Shown here piece after piece: positions 21,790 to 34,344 of a stretch of DNA of 64,000 nt. Numbering within the stretch: position 1 is the stretch's first letter; the number at the start of each line of letters is the position of its first letter. Where the stretch lies: contig JAPFBL010000068.1 in NCBI GenBank assembly GCA_026182355.1, forward strand, positions 62,001 to 126,000. The letters are read 5' to 3'. The DNA comes from Hermatobates lingyangjiaoensis (lineage: Eukaryota; Arthropoda; Insecta; Hemiptera; Hermatobatidae). The notes below the pieces were generated by a model. It saw only the letters and a list, made by a program, of their open reading frames with translations, ran no database searches and was not told the DNA's origin. The position numbers and the translations under genes were made by a program.

Positions 21790-24688
21790 AATCCCTTAAT
21801 AATGAATTTCCATTTACTCATTTCCAACGGCAAAAAATCTATTCTTCGAAGTTCGAAAAAATGAGAAGATATTCATGGACAGGTAGTTTCGGTTAAAAAT
21901 AATATTCTCTGTTGTTTTTAACAGAAGATACGTATATATTAGAAAGTGTAACGCCCAATTATCTTAATACATATATAAAAATATCATTACTGAATTTAAA
22001 GAACTTGTACTATTTATATTCTATTTTGTTTGCTACTATACCAAAATATTCTGGCATTCACCTGTTTGTAATGCTAGCATTTAAGATTTGATAATGTTTC
22101 ACTCCCTAATTTTTTCTTCTAAAGTTATACATTACATTACAAATTCATAAATAACAACTACAACTCTACAGTATAGCAGAGGCAAAACAGCTGCACCAAT
22201 ACTATAGGAAACAAAAACCTACGAATTGTTATTATTACTTGTTTACTCGTCTGAAATCGGGTCTGACTAGTTATGAATAAATCTAGCATAATTATAATTA
22301 GAGGTATACTTTCTTCGCAAATATTCTATTCAATCAGACAATCCATATTTCATTCATGTTTTATGTATATAATCCACCACCTGTGATCCCTTTCATAGAC
22401 AGCCTCCTGCAGTCCAATACCTTCTGGCTTGATTATTTGACACGTGCTAAGTTATTTGATTTCTGTGATTAAAACCTCACGCATGCGCTGTGTGAGAGGT
22501 GGAGTCATTTAATATTATAAGCTGTGAGGGCAGAATGGTGGATCACTGTTGCTGTATTTTTCTTAAGGTTTACATATGCCTGCTATCTTTTACATACAAG
22601 ATAACGGATAGTAATATATCTGTTAGCAGAATGTACGCATACCTTTTAGTTTTTGTATTAAGTCTACATATATACGTTCTCCAATATATTTGTTTTTGTT
22701 TACGACTGTTCGTCTAACTTCACCTCAGCAATACACTGCCTATCTGGGAAAGAGGAACGCAACATCTGGTTTGAATTTATTTGTTTGCACTGGCGTAGCA
22801 TGTAATTCTGGGATCTAATGAAAACTTCACTTCAGTACTCCAGTTATGTCTCATCACTTGAGCCATAAGTACATACTTCTCTTAGTGACAGCAACCTTAA
22901 TCTGATTTAACCTTCTAATTCAAGGCATTCTTTCAAATCATGATAAAATACAGGCAAGGAATAAAAAAATATCTCTCATGAACCCCTGAACAGTTTTCCA
23001 TTACCTCATTATATACACTTTTTTAAAAAACCTTAACTATATTCATTATTATACCATATTATAGCCATACATTTTCGTGTTTTACTATGCCTAGGAATTA
23101 TTTATTTCAAAACTTCTTTTGATAATTATAAAATTACATTAGTCTACATTAATGAAACTTTTCTATTTCTTCACCAGGATCTCTGGTAAAGAGTTAAATG
23201 CCACTTTATGTACGTAAGAGTCCAGTAAAACTCTTTGACCTCCGTCTGTGTAAATGTTTAATCCATTTCGATTACTGTTAACTTATCAGAACTTTAAAAG
23301 TGAAGTTATGCTTATTTTAAACAAAGAACAGTTTTCTAAATGATTGACTCTACATGACGATTTTTACACTGATCTAATGCTACACATATTACTTGTGAAC
23401 TCATAGTTCAGAAGAACAGGTATTTTAATCAAAAGTGTATAACATATGTGTCTGATATATCGTAAAGATTCCATTTCTTTAAGATAAACGACTCTCTAAG
23501 AAATAATAATTTTGGTTTCAAGCTTACTGTTCTACCCTTTGAAATATTACGAACAAACTACTAACTTAGGTTATATAAATTTATGTGATTATAAATCTTC
23601 GTATTTTTGATATATTCTGCTCGCACACACGCATACACATACACAAACGCAAACAATTCTACTTAAAAAACCCATTCTATTTGACTCCAGGAAAGTAGAA
23701 AAGTGTATGCTTTAAAGAAAAAAAATTACATGGCTTCTTTGACGTGAACGCAATATTTTCATATCTCTATATTTATTTTCTAACTTAGTTTGTTCAAGGA
23801 GGTACTCAAGAGTTTACAAACGCTTCTTTTTCAATGATATTCAGGTAATTGGGAAAAGAGTAATGAGATGAGAGATTTATGTATATTAATGTTATTAATT
23901 AATATAAATATGAATGAGTAATTCAAGTAATGAGATGAGACATGTCTTTTTATTTAATTGTATATACACTTTTGGTTTTTATATAGCTCTCTGAACCTAA
24001 TAATTTATTTTTACAATGAAACAGTGTTGTTAAATAAACACCTATAATATTCCATAGTCTTTGAAAGCAGGTAAAAAATTTAACAGAAAATTAAACTTTT
24101 CAGGGCTCCAATTAATAGAAATTTTTACATTAGCTATGCCTGATACGTAAGTATAGGTTGTCAATAAATACAGTAAAACGACTGTTACTGTGGGACTGAT
24201 AATACCAAAAATATATAAGCATGTTTAATACATATTTAATGTTACTTTGGCTTATCTCACGAATCTGTTTTTTTTTAATATCTACAACTATCCTGATTAC
24301 CATAACCTGCTAGGACAGGTCAGGTTTTTAGTTATTTATCAACCAAATTAAATAGGATAGATAATGCAATTGTTTAAAGTTCACAAATACTGACTAACAT
24401 TAGCCATACCGACATGAGTTCAAATGTAATTAAAAGAAAAAGTACAAATGAATTTGAAGAGTAAAAAGAAATACATAAATAATCAGTAACAATGAAAAAA
24501 GTGAAACTGAATTAAAGTTAGAGAATTATTTCATTTCATTATATTTCCAAGATTAGTGTTCATTTCATATGATTTATATTTACTTTGCCATATTGTTTTA
24601 TTTAGGTTCTAATTACATATACATGCATATTGTTGGTGTCACAGAGCTTAGTAAATAAGATATTATTATTAACCTTGCCTATCGCCGC
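21790..24688. other. Unassigned AT-rich DNA
   Basis: No gene, element or RNA recognised. A short imperfect CA-type stretch lies at 23620-23655. Confidence 0.4.
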
Positions 24689-24835
24689 TGAAGTCGCCCG
24701 ACCGGTTTCGCAATGGCTGCATCATCAATGGGACTTACGATACCTTTCAAAAATGTCACAGAGCAGCCATTGCGAAACCAATCGGGCGACTTCACCAGAG
24801 ATATATGAGGTATGACGGTTCTAATTATATATCTT
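24689..24835. repeat. Short fold-back related to family F
   Basis: Arms 24689-24720 and 24763-24794 (32 bases, two mismatches) contain CATTGCGAAACC and CGGGCGACTTCA. The right side continues AGATATATGAGGTATGACGG, matching the family F end ACTTTACGAGGTATGACGG at 21750-21768. The CTGANGA part is not recognisable here. Confidence 0.65.
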
Positions 24836-25063
24836 ATATGTTTTCAAGTTTAACGTAGGTAATTATTCAAAGTACAATACAGTACGTTAACTGTACTGAA
24901 AAAAGTTAACTTATAAAAAATGGTTGATATTTTCTTGTTTTAGATAACCTGACAAAGCAAAACAACTTGTTCAGGTTTTAAATGAAGAATACATTGGTAA
25001 TTAATATTCATAGTGACTATTCAGATGTACTGCATATATTTATGATGTTTTTTTTTTTCGACG

Positions 25064-25162
25064 TAGGATGTGGAAAAATCTGTTCATCAGATCCCTTAGC
25101 AAGACGTCTTGCTTAGGGTATGTGGGGTTGGGGGTCCCGACCCACTAAAAAACCACATCCTA
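25064..25162. mobile_element. 99-bp MITE-like hairpin element
   Basis: Bounded by the inverted repeat TAGGATGTGG / CCACATCCTA. Inside are a 16-base perfect palindrome AGCAAGACGTCTTGCT within a longer near-palindrome (25093-25118) and a second inverted pair, GTGGGGTTGGG and CCCGACCCAC. It is far less AT-rich than its surroundings. No clear target duplication. It might instead be a structured RNA or an end of a larger element; only one copy is in the window. Confidence 0.45.
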
Positions 25163-26459
25163 TTTCCAGGCAATACCCGACACGGAAACCGTTATATTTA
25201 TGATGTAACTATGTTCTCCGCAATGCAATAAAAAAATTCTTAATTTCAAACAATTTGAATAGATAAAAATGATCTGTTCATTTCATTTGAAGTTGAAATT
25301 TAGATTTTAATTTGGTCGAAAATATTTTCTCTCAAATATTGTTTGAGGAAGCTTTATCATGACTAATTCATTTGATCCACAGACAAAGCTTATTATAAAA
25401 AAGAAAAAAAAATATTAAAAAGTCAGTGATTTAAATTAGCCGTTTTAATAAAGACGAATATTAATCAATGAAAACTGAGAATTGGTTATAATATATGAAG
25501 TGTTAAGTTTTAAAGCGTTAAATATTTTCATTTTTAATGGTTGTAGAATATTAATACTGTACTTCCCTATACTTATCTAGGGAAGAGTAAAATTAATGTG
25601 ACTTTAATTAAAAACTGAATCGATGATAGTAAAGAACTAGAACTCAACGAGTATATGAGTGAGATGCATAAATTCCAAGCCAAAATTTCATACATGATGA
25701 CACTGATATTTATGATCTGTCAAATTCCACGGCAAAAACTACTCACATAACATTACTCGCATGCATATTTTGTGCAAAGAGATAGTACTGTTAAATAAAG
25801 AACACCGGGTCTTAAAAGGCCAAAAGTACAAACACGAAGAAATCTTTAAGTTCTTTAGCTAATCCAAAGCAAAAAAATCTGGAGTGACATAAAAGTAAGT
25901 GAACATAACATATACAGTAACTAATGTTATCGAATCACAGAAAAAAAATAGCTTAGCATAAGTATATTACCATAACAATAAAATATTATCCAAATATAAT
26001 ATGATTCATAAACACAAGAAAATCTACATCTGATATTAAGTTTTGTTCAAGGATGAAGCATATATAGTAGATTGATTATAGAATTTTGTTGGACAAATCC
26101 ATCATGCCATGGAAATCATCAGAAACTATGATTGATTGGCTTTGATATTTTACGTGTAATAATTTCATTCTTCTTAAATCTCATATTTACATAAATAATT
26201 TCGAAGTCAATGTAAACTATGCAAATAAATGAAAACATATCCGAAAAATATACCGGGTGATTATTCAGGTTTGTTCAAGATTCAAAAAGTCCAGGATGAC
26301 AACATATGATTTTGATCTCATTATTCCTTTCAAAACGCTTCTGTAATAATAAGTTTAAAACTTTGAGTTAGGATGCAACCCAATACGTTTGATGTCTCAT
26401 TATTTGATAATTTCTATTGAAAATTGAAAAAAACTCCATTGAAAATAAATTTCTATTTA
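25163..26459. other. Unassigned AT-rich DNA
   Basis: Nothing recognisable. Confidence 0.4.
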
Positions 26460-27051
26460 ATGAATTACCATGTCCTCTGGACCAGCTATTCGACTTTAAA
26501 TTGCATTTAAATGCATCTACCAGTAAAAGTCCAGGTCATCAATATATCATGTCATAAAGTGGATGACTTATTCAATTTGTATGCAATTGAAGAACCAACT
26601 ACTAAATGCTAGATTTCATTTTGATATGTCAAACGACATGGCTTCTATCATCCTCATAAGCATCCAGATTAAATCATAAAATGTAAACATATTCACATTT
26701 TATCAAAAAAAATGCCTGTTGTGTTAAAAAGCTAAAGATTTTTACACTTATTGCCTTTGTAGCTTCAATGATCACGCAGAAGTTCAAAACTTTAGATAGG
26801 GTTGTTTAGAAGAAAAAAATGTCTAAAAACCCATTTTTGTAAAAAAAAGTGACTTCTCTTATGCATAATTACCCCTAAACAATAGGGTTCATGTACTATG
26901 AATAGTATCTACATATACGAGTAGATCTACTATTTGTTTATAGTATCTAGAGGCATATGCTTATGTAAAATATCCATGTCATCAATCAAAAATTGTGGAC
27001 TGTAGAGTGAACAGAAACTTTTGGATACACGCATACACACACACACACACA

Positions 27052-27116
<65 letters not shown>

Positions 27117-27254
27117 ACACACACACATACACATACACCAAACAGAGACAGACATCTTCGAAAAACTATCATAAACATATTTGGTGACTTCAAAACATGT
27201 AAATACGTCAAAATCTCAAGTTCAAATTTTTTCACGATCACTATACTTAACATA
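26460..27254 (-). repeat. Family E repeat, copy 2
   Basis: Inverted relative to 12852-13610. On the minus strand it starts at AAGTATAGTGATCGTGAAAA (27254), has the microsatellite at the same place (27029-27139), then GATATTTTACA, CCCTATTGTTTAGGGG and GTAATTATGCAT, and the GATAGAAGCCAT segment. Limits on the far side are approximate. Confidence 0.7.
27033..27139. repeat. (CA)n microsatellite inside family E
   Basis: Over 100 bases of CA repeat with a few TA interruptions. In copy 1 the same position holds a short, decayed GT tract, so the repeat carries a microsatellite seed that expanded in this copy. Confidence 0.95.
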
Positions 27255-28394
27255 ATGTAAAAAGTCACATTAACTATAAATGGATTATAATATTTTATTT
27301 CTTTATTTGTTTATTCCTTTATAACTTTAGTAACTAACCAGCTTATGTGTTTCTAACATAGTTAAAATATTTTAAAACGTGTAATGAAGTAGAAGTATGA
27401 CACAAGCGTGAAGATGATTCGAGATGAATTGAAACATGTCTCCAATGACCAATAATTGGAAGTCTGATGCATCAACTAGATGTGAAGATGAAAATTGTCT
27501 GTAAAAAATATGAGAAAGTTATAAAATATCGCGTTTATAGCTTCAATGTTACTATTAATGTGGCACTAACAAATTTTTATGTTAAAGGGCGTGTTGATAA
27601 AATAGTCCACATGGACATACATGAAAGAAAACACATAAATGAAAATAACGGCATACTTAGCTGATGCACGTTTGTTAACAAACTTTTCAATTTTCCGGAA
27701 AGCCCCTTTATTAATTCGATTACATAGTGAAGTATATTTCCTATAGTCAGCATGTTTCAAATCCTCACCATTCATCTTCAGGACATGAATAAGTTTTTGG
27801 GCAAATTTTTTGGTTTATATAAACAAATAGACACCGATGGGGGGAGGGGTAAATTTAAGCTCAAGGTAAGCTACTAGCCATTGATACTATTAGTGACGCG
27901 GTTTATTTTGCTACCTGCAAGAGCACTGCTTCTTTGTTATATTATTGATATAGCTTTAAAATTTGATTACTATTTTCAATCTGAATATTTAAAAGTGGTT
28001 TTAGTCTTTGAATCAGTATGGCTTCCAAAATTTTCAGTCACTTTATACCTTTAGAAACAGTTATCAGGCAAGTTTGGTGATGTTTTCAATAATATATACC
28101 TTATGGAAGGATTGATACCAAAGTTTACAAATTAAAGAATATCTAAATACATTAGGTCAGTCACTGATTCGACTTATTTCAAATGTATTGAGTATTTAAA
28201 TATCATCTATGTAGCTAATATTCAGGACTATTTGCATTGTCATGTGTATATGATTTTTGATAGTCAAACTAAAAAGACATTTGAGCTTCATTACATATTA
28301 TAGGTATTTCGAAAGATAACATGGTACTTATTATTTTCAATATGTTTATCATTTTTTCTTCAGTTCATTCACTGAATGTTACTTCATGTTTCAG
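27255..28394 (+). other. DNA upstream of the receptor exon, presumably intron
   Basis: AT-rich, no other exon recognised. The last 10 bases are the pyrimidine-rich tract and AG acceptor (TTCATGTTTCAG) of the exon at 28395. Confidence 0.5.
27746..27784 (-). ncRNA. Weak hammerhead-like motif
   Basis: Minus strand: GTC, CTGAAGA, T, GAATGGTGAGGATT, TGAA, ACATGC, T, GAC pairing with GTC. The middle hairpin is poor (AAT/ATT at best), so this may be a remnant or chance. Confidence 0.25.
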
Positions 28395-28570
28395 GCTCAC
28401 AACAAGCTAGTCGCTGACCTTGACCTTCTCAATTTTCAAGTTGTTGAAGCTCAAAGTTTTGCTAATGAAGTAGCCTCAGCTATAGACAAGTTGAAAGAGA
28501 AAGACATAAGAATAGTGCTCGGAAACTTCAATGAAACCTGGGCAAGAAATGTCTTCTGCCAAGCACACAA
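28395..28570 (+). CDS. Internal exon of a GABA-B receptor subunit (type 2-like)
   Basis: The only host coding exon recognised. It starts after TTTCAG with a whole codon (AHNKLVADLD) and ends in the second base of a codon at 28570 before GTAAGT, giving 58 codons and a phase-2 donor. VEAQSFANEVASAIDKLKEK then DIRIVLGNFNETWARNVFC matches the ligand-binding Venus-flytrap domain of GABA-B receptors, at the segment where vertebrate subunits read KLK..D.RI..G.F....A.KVFC. Overall it looks closest to the arthropod type 2 subunit. GABA-B receptors are class C G-protein-coupled receptors; the subunits form an obligate dimer at the plasma membrane that responds to GABA through Gi/o. The neighbouring exons (the upstream strand before AHN and the downstream W-rich segment) were not found in the window, so flanking introns are long. 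An isolated retro-copied or dead fragment is unlikely because both splice sites are good and the frame is clean. Confidence 0.8.
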
Positions 28571-30839
28571 GTAAGTCCACATGTCCTTTAAAGATACATA
28601 TACATATACCTATACATTATAATACATATTATATTATATATAAAGTGATAATAGCACACCGAGTACTTAAGTGGAAGCACTTCTTTGTCTTCTACAAGAG
28701 AGAGATCTGCTCTTGGCCTTTTCAGTATTCGTTAATTTGCATTTTTTTACACTTATTTATTTATTTTAAGCAAATGTGTTTACTTATTCACTTTTCATTT
28801 ATTTAGTTCATTTATTAATAATTCCTCATATTTAATAAGTAATATTATTATTATTAATATTAAATACATAGTAAATGCTTTATTTTTATCCTACGTAATT
28901 ACATTAACATTTAAGAATTTTATTCTTAAATGTTATATTTATTCATCTGCATTTATTTATTTTTGTTCTTATTTAATTTTTTTTTGTCTATTTTCACTCC
29001 AAAAGTTTGCTACAATGATTGAGTGTTTCTTTAAACAGAATTGAGTCCTCGGATATCTTCAGAGTGGCGTTTTCATTTGAACCCCTTTCGTCAAAATAGA
29101 GTAGCTAGTTATTATATTTTGTTGTATGTGTATTCTTTTTGCAAATGTATCTTATTTAGTAGTCAACAGAACTTTATCAGGAGCTGGTCAGTTCTTTAGG
29201 TTCAAACTAAGCTCTCATTGCCAACATTTTGGTTATGATAATAATCATAGAAACTCGTGATTATTATCCCAAATATATGAATACGAAGAACATATGGATG
29301 TGATATGAGCCTAGGAAAAAGGATTCAAAATCAGGATTCTTGATGGAATCCTGATAAAGTTTTGTTTTCTTTCTAACTCACGGTTGTTCCTTTTATCAAT
29401 ATCTAAATATGCATAATATAATGCATATTTGCACACTAAAATTAAGCATATTATAGGGAATGCAACATATGCTATCTTACGAAGCCTGGGTTAAATTCGT
29501 TGATAACATAATCTACAACACACTCCCTCTTAAATTCTATGTCAAAATTAGGTATACATTGGTCTACATTTTATTGTATACATTACGTATATATTGACAA
29601 AATGTTAAAAGAGAAATCCATTTTACAGGTTCATGAGTTATTGCTGCAAAAGCAATGTTTAGGCTGTCTGAGTTTCATTGGTAGATAGATCATAGGATCT
29701 TAACCCCAAATATTAACGACTTTACATATTACAAATACTGCTGTAATAGAGCATTATTATCATATGTATTGGTTGTAAAATGGAAGAGACAACCATATCG
29801 GACTTAATAAACTGTAATGTTACGTGTACGTAGGGTAACTGAAGGAATGATTGCCTGTACAACTTCCATGATAAAAAAAAAATATGATTCTCCCTGGACA
29901 TATTTACTAAGAAAGAGGTAATTCTCAGTTTATGAAAACTGAGACTAAATGAAATTGAAAACTGACACTAAATGAAATTGAAAACATCAAAAATATATTA
30001 AAAAGAAATTATAATAATTTCCCCATGTGTTGCCAGGCACAATGCTCTCAAAGAATATTGTATAGGAGGTCTCAAATTGATCATAAATTATCACCTCATT
30101 TGGAAGCGTCCTGATTTCAAGAAATAAGCTCCCTTCCGTATACTGAGGGGTTAGAATATAATAATAACTTAACACCAAGAGAAGTAAGAAATACATCTCT
30201 GAATTGAAATTAGAAGCAACAAAGGGATGCACAATGTGACAGATATATCCACAATGCGCGCAATTCCAATGAGTTGGAGAAATATCTCTTACAACATACG
30301 TCTTTTCTTCATTTTATATTTCTCCTTTCTAGGTTTAAATGAGTTAAAATAATACCAAATATGTAGTTTCAGGTTTTAAGTCGTACAATCAATGACTATA
30401 CAATTGTTTGTTTGATCATGTTTCATCTCCTCTACACGTTATGTTTGGTGAGATCTAAATATTCCCTAAATATTAAACGTAAATACAAGTTACCAAATAA
30501 TCAGCACAGTGAGAAGGATCTCAGTACCAGTTCTGATTTAAAGCCGAAGTATAGACTCTTCTCTACTTTAATATTTTCCAAAACAAAGTCAAATTTCAGG
30601 AACTGTTTATTTCTGCAATCCAGGCCCACATTTCTCTACCCAGATATGGCCAGATATACTAAATATAATGAAAGAAATGAATTTGGAGGGCTTCAAAATT
30701 TTTAAATCCATCGAGATTTCAAAATCATTTTTTCACAATGACTACAATTTAATATACTAAAAATTGCTGGTATAACGATACATATTTGTTTATTGATATA
30801 AATAGGTAGCAGTTCTTCTTTTAACGAGGTTTTATTAAA
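28571..30839 (+). other. DNA downstream of the receptor exon, presumably intron
   Basis: Begins with a consensus donor GTAAGT. AT-rich, with no further exon or element recognised; a 97-codon frame at 30412-30705 has no known domain. Confidence 0.5.
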
Positions 30840-31100
30840 GCTAACTACAGTCATGGCATTCACAATCTCCAGACTGGTAGATTCGATACTACCAATTTCC
30901 TGTTAACTGGAAAAAGAGCTGGAACTTCTTTTCATGTTAAAATAAAATAAACTTTTATTTTATTTAATTTATTTAACATTTCACTTGGCCAACTCCTTTA
31001 CCGGTTGAACCATGTCAGCAGGAAGTTAATTTTGAGTATCGAATCTACCAGTCTGAAGATCGTGAATGCTGAGTCTCCAGTTAACTTTTATGAAAATATT
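30840..31100. pseudogene. Fold-back of two PLE N-terminal fragments
   Basis: The plus-strand part (about 31000-31100) reads SRKLILSIESTSLKIVNAES then PVNF, and an inverted copy on the minus strand (about 30925-30840) reads IESTSLEIVNA. Arms 30856-30890 and 31035-31069 pair with two mismatches. The pattern RKL.L..E....K..N.E....F also occurs at 37310-37400, 37540-37665 and 61264-61365, where it continues into C....LLP.F, the N-terminal start of PLE proteins. These are short 5' pieces with no RT. The plus piece is cut off after VNF and joins a (TA)n tract at 31104. Confidence 0.5.
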
Positions 31101-31144
31101 CGTACATATATATATATATATATTCGTCGTCTATATTACCGTAA

Positions 31145-31200
31145 AAATCAGAAGAAAGATCTTACAACCGAATGAAGTGGTCTTCGTCAGAGTCAAGTTT
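31145..31200 (-). repeat. Decayed family A copy with hammerhead-like motif
   Basis: Minus strand GACTCTGACGAAGACC, a changed hairpin, then AAGATCTTTC (31152-31194). It directly follows a (TA)n and the PLE N-terminal fragment. Confidence 0.5.
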
Positions 31201-32477
31201 CAACATCAGTTGAGATTTTCTACTGTGGTTTAGATGTTGATTTTTATTTATTTATTTTGAAATCTTGTTACATATACATATATTCGAATACATCGTGGAA
31301 CAGACTAGCCTTCCGAACACTAAAAGCAATGAAAAGTAAAATACAGTATGACTATTCTTCTGTTGAAGTACTCGTCTATAATTAATGAAAGTTTAGTCCT
31401 TTTTATTATAAAGTATTTCTAGCATTTTCTTCTATCCGTTATGTTCCTTATCTACACTAATGGTATCCACAAAAACAAAGGCGCGATATTCACTTAATGT
31501 GTGATAGATGTATGAACTGCAGGAGCAGTTCCATTACTTTTATTTGTTTTATTGAATACTATGTTCATATAAGTGGAATTTCAGAAAACGGCTTGTTTTT
31601 CTGTGGTATTTTTTATCGTAGCTTTCAACTATTTATAAGTATAGTTATTTTAAAACATACTTAAGATAATCCCCCCCCCCCCTCCCCCTATTGCAGGGAA
31701 CAGGCTCCTAGTGCAGTTATATTATAATTTAATATTAAAAAAATGTAAGATGTTTTTACAGGCAAAAAGATTTTTTAAAGAAATATTTAATAATATAAGG
31801 GAAAACAGTTTTTGCTAAAACGTGTAAATATAAATGAAAGAGTGAAATGGATTTAGTGGTTGTAAAGTAGTAAGCCTTAGAGCAAAGCTGGGACTGGCAC
31901 AGATATATGTGTGTGTTTATAGAAGAAGTAGGCCCTAAAGGAGACCTAGTAGCCTGCTCTCTGTGTGTCTGATGCCCTAATATTAGGCATAATACAATAT
32001 TACAGAATCCAGCGCAAAACAAACCCACTCTTTCTCTTCTCTGTAACAATTTCCTCTCTTCTCCTACAAGCTATTACATTCCTTTCAAAAGGTGTCAGCT
32101 TCTTTCTTTTAGTTTCCCACCCTGTAGTATATTATTTTATGAATAATAAACGTTTCAAGACCATCAAAAGTTATGACACGTTTTAATATTTGTTTAATTC
32201 AGTCAAAAGCAGTGATTTTCATAATAATTCAATAATCATAATAATAATGTTCTACAAATATTTTCAAAACGTAATGGATTATTACAATTGACTTTTTTGA
32301 AAAATAGTTTCTAATTTTTTTTTGTTTATGGTTTCAGGTTTGCAAATAATAAGTAATGTAACGTTCACATGTTCGCATAGTAAATATTAAATTAGATGCT
32401 CCAGTATTTAGAGACACACTTTTCCTTTCCTTTCCTAGATTATTGTCCGTTCCCACTAAGTCACCTAGACGACCACT
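31201..32477. other. Unassigned AT-rich DNA
   Basis: Nothing recognisable except a run of C at 31671-31688. Confidence 0.4.
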
Positions 32478-32512
32478 TATCCCCTGATGAGATAGATATC
32501 AAAATGTTAAAC
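32478..32512 (+). ncRNA. Weak hammerhead-like motif
   Basis: CTGATGA directly followed by GATA/TATC with loop GA, then AAAA and ATGTT. It is the only copy in the window without the extra base after CTGANGA, but GAA is AAA and the closing helix is not clear. It may be a lone remnant. Confidence 0.3.
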
Positions 32513-32635
32513 TAAGTTAAGTCAGTTTTTTCTCTATGTGTTTGCCCCTGAGAGCTGTATTCTGGAATTTAATGAAGTGTCTTTACAGACCATTTCAGTT
32601 TATATGCATATACATTGAAACTTAAGAACAAAATA

Positions 32636-32720
32636 AATTAATGGAAAACAGATACCAAGACTCACATTAAATATTTCGACCCTTTTAACGGTTGTCCTCA
32701 CGAAAGGATGTTGACCAAAA
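32636..32720 (-). repeat. Family D terminal repeat, copy 2
   Basis: AAGACTCACATTAAATATTTCG followed by the motif (32668-32706): on the minus strand GTGAGGA, C, a hairpin of AACCGTTAAAAGGGTC with mismatches, GAA, palindrome ATAT, T. CTGAGGA has changed to GTGAGGA and the hairpin is weakened. Confidence 0.55.
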
Positions 32721-34300
32721 GGCAAGATGATGAAATCCAACTGGACACCTTCACAGATTCGTCTCGACGAGGACGAAAAAACGTAATAGAAATAGGCATA
32801 GCTGAAGACTCGTACCGAGTACAGTCTAAACGGTAGACACTATCACCAGAAATGCGGGAGAAAGGATAATAGAAATAATAACAGTTAGGATTTAAAAGAT
32901 AACTAAAGATATAACCGGATTAATTATGGGACAGGTAAGGCACCCACGTTGTTCACATTGTTGCATACCTTTACACCTCACCTTGGTCGGAGAGGATTCA
33001 ACAGCTCTATGGGCGAGTAAGTTGCCATATTGGGAGGTATTCAAATATATTTATATATGTTCGTATATTTGGGGAGCAGATCTTCAATTACACATATTTC
33101 ATTAAACATTTGGCCTATCTTAATTCTTTCATATTTTCTTAAGTACTCCTCGAATTTTTTTGTTAATTATAATGATTTCCAACAGCAGGGAACAATTTAA
33201 ATTAGTAATTAAATGTTTAAAAACTCTTAATTTTTCAAAAAATGTTTATGCCTTATAGGTTAATAGTATATCACCTGTAAACAATATGAAAATGAGATAA
33301 AACATGAAGCATTCATTTTTATGAAATTATGAAAATGAAAATGTTAAGAGCATACAGTTTTCAAATTATATTGCAATAATAAGACTAAAATTTCCAAGAC
33401 GTAAAATTAATTGAAGCGGAATGTAATTACGAAACATTCTGTTCTTTAAAGCAATAATTAGAGGGATATATGAAAACAGTAGGATTGAATTCCCGACGGC
33501 AAACACACCCGACAGGATTGTAATTTACTACGCAAACACAACAACGAAACAATAGTTCGTAGTTCGTCAAAAACAATATTCAAATTGTTTAATATTCGTA
33601 AGTGTTCAGTCTATCTAAGAAACAAACCTAATATAGGTGTTAAGTTAGAGCAGAAACTGTGATTTTTAAAAGTTTTGTATATTGGTTCTACAGTATTTCT
33701 ATTTCTTGAAGGTCTACCATGAATCATACTGCAGAAGTACCTGCTGAACTTTATAATAAATCTGTAATATAAAAGGAAAATAATATACTATAGCTAACAA
33801 TACAAAGATCGTTCCCTGTAGAAGATCTTTAAAATTTGAGAACTTCATAAGTAATGGAAAATTTAAAAGAAATTAATATCCAGATAGATGATTATGTTTG
33901 ATTTTAAAACTTTATGGAAATAGCAATCCCTATAATTTTGAAGAAAGTAAGACTTGTTGCTTAAATTCAGCCCACACAACCAGATAACAACACAACAGTA
34001 GTGAGGTCTCTTCTGTTGTTGGTGGTGAAGATATCAACTTTTCCACCACCAGCAGCTTCTGCAATGACTTAAGTTTTTACTGGTTGCTTCGTATGTACGT
34101 ACTGCTTAATGTTGGGTTGCCTGTAATCTCAATATTAAGCTGGCTAGAGACAATCACAATTCACTATCACTACACGTAACACTATCATCAGAAAGTGTTA
34201 GTTCGTTTTTTCCAAACTAGAATTACCTAATTAATTACCTAATAAATTGTATTTTTACAGCTATAAATTCTAAAAATATATTTTGAATTATAATAACTAA
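32721..34300. other. Unassigned AT-rich DNA
   Basis: Nothing recognisable. A short hairpin GGTGGTGAA / TTTCCACCACC is at about 34020-34050. Confidence 0.4.
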
Positions 34301-34304
34301 TTCA

Positions 34305-34344
34305 ACACATGCTTTCAGCCTACCCATGGGCCATTGTCAGGTGT
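34305..34344 (-). ncRNA. Hammerhead-like motif, family H
   Basis: Minus strand: ACAC, CTGACAA, extra T, GGCC/GGCT around CATGGGTA, GAA, AGCA (AGCT expected), T, GTGT pairing with ACAC. It lies just downstream of a PLE endonuclease fragment on the same strand, the position expected for a terminal repeat. Confidence 0.5.

Noticed and set aside
26930..27268. Frames of C/V or H/T repeats over the CA tract
   Set aside because: Direct translation of a microsatellite.
27566..27775. Minus-strand frame beginning MNGEDLKHADYRKYTSLC
   Set aside because: Its first 12 codons overlap the hammerhead-like remnant at 27746-27784, and I could not match the rest to any family.
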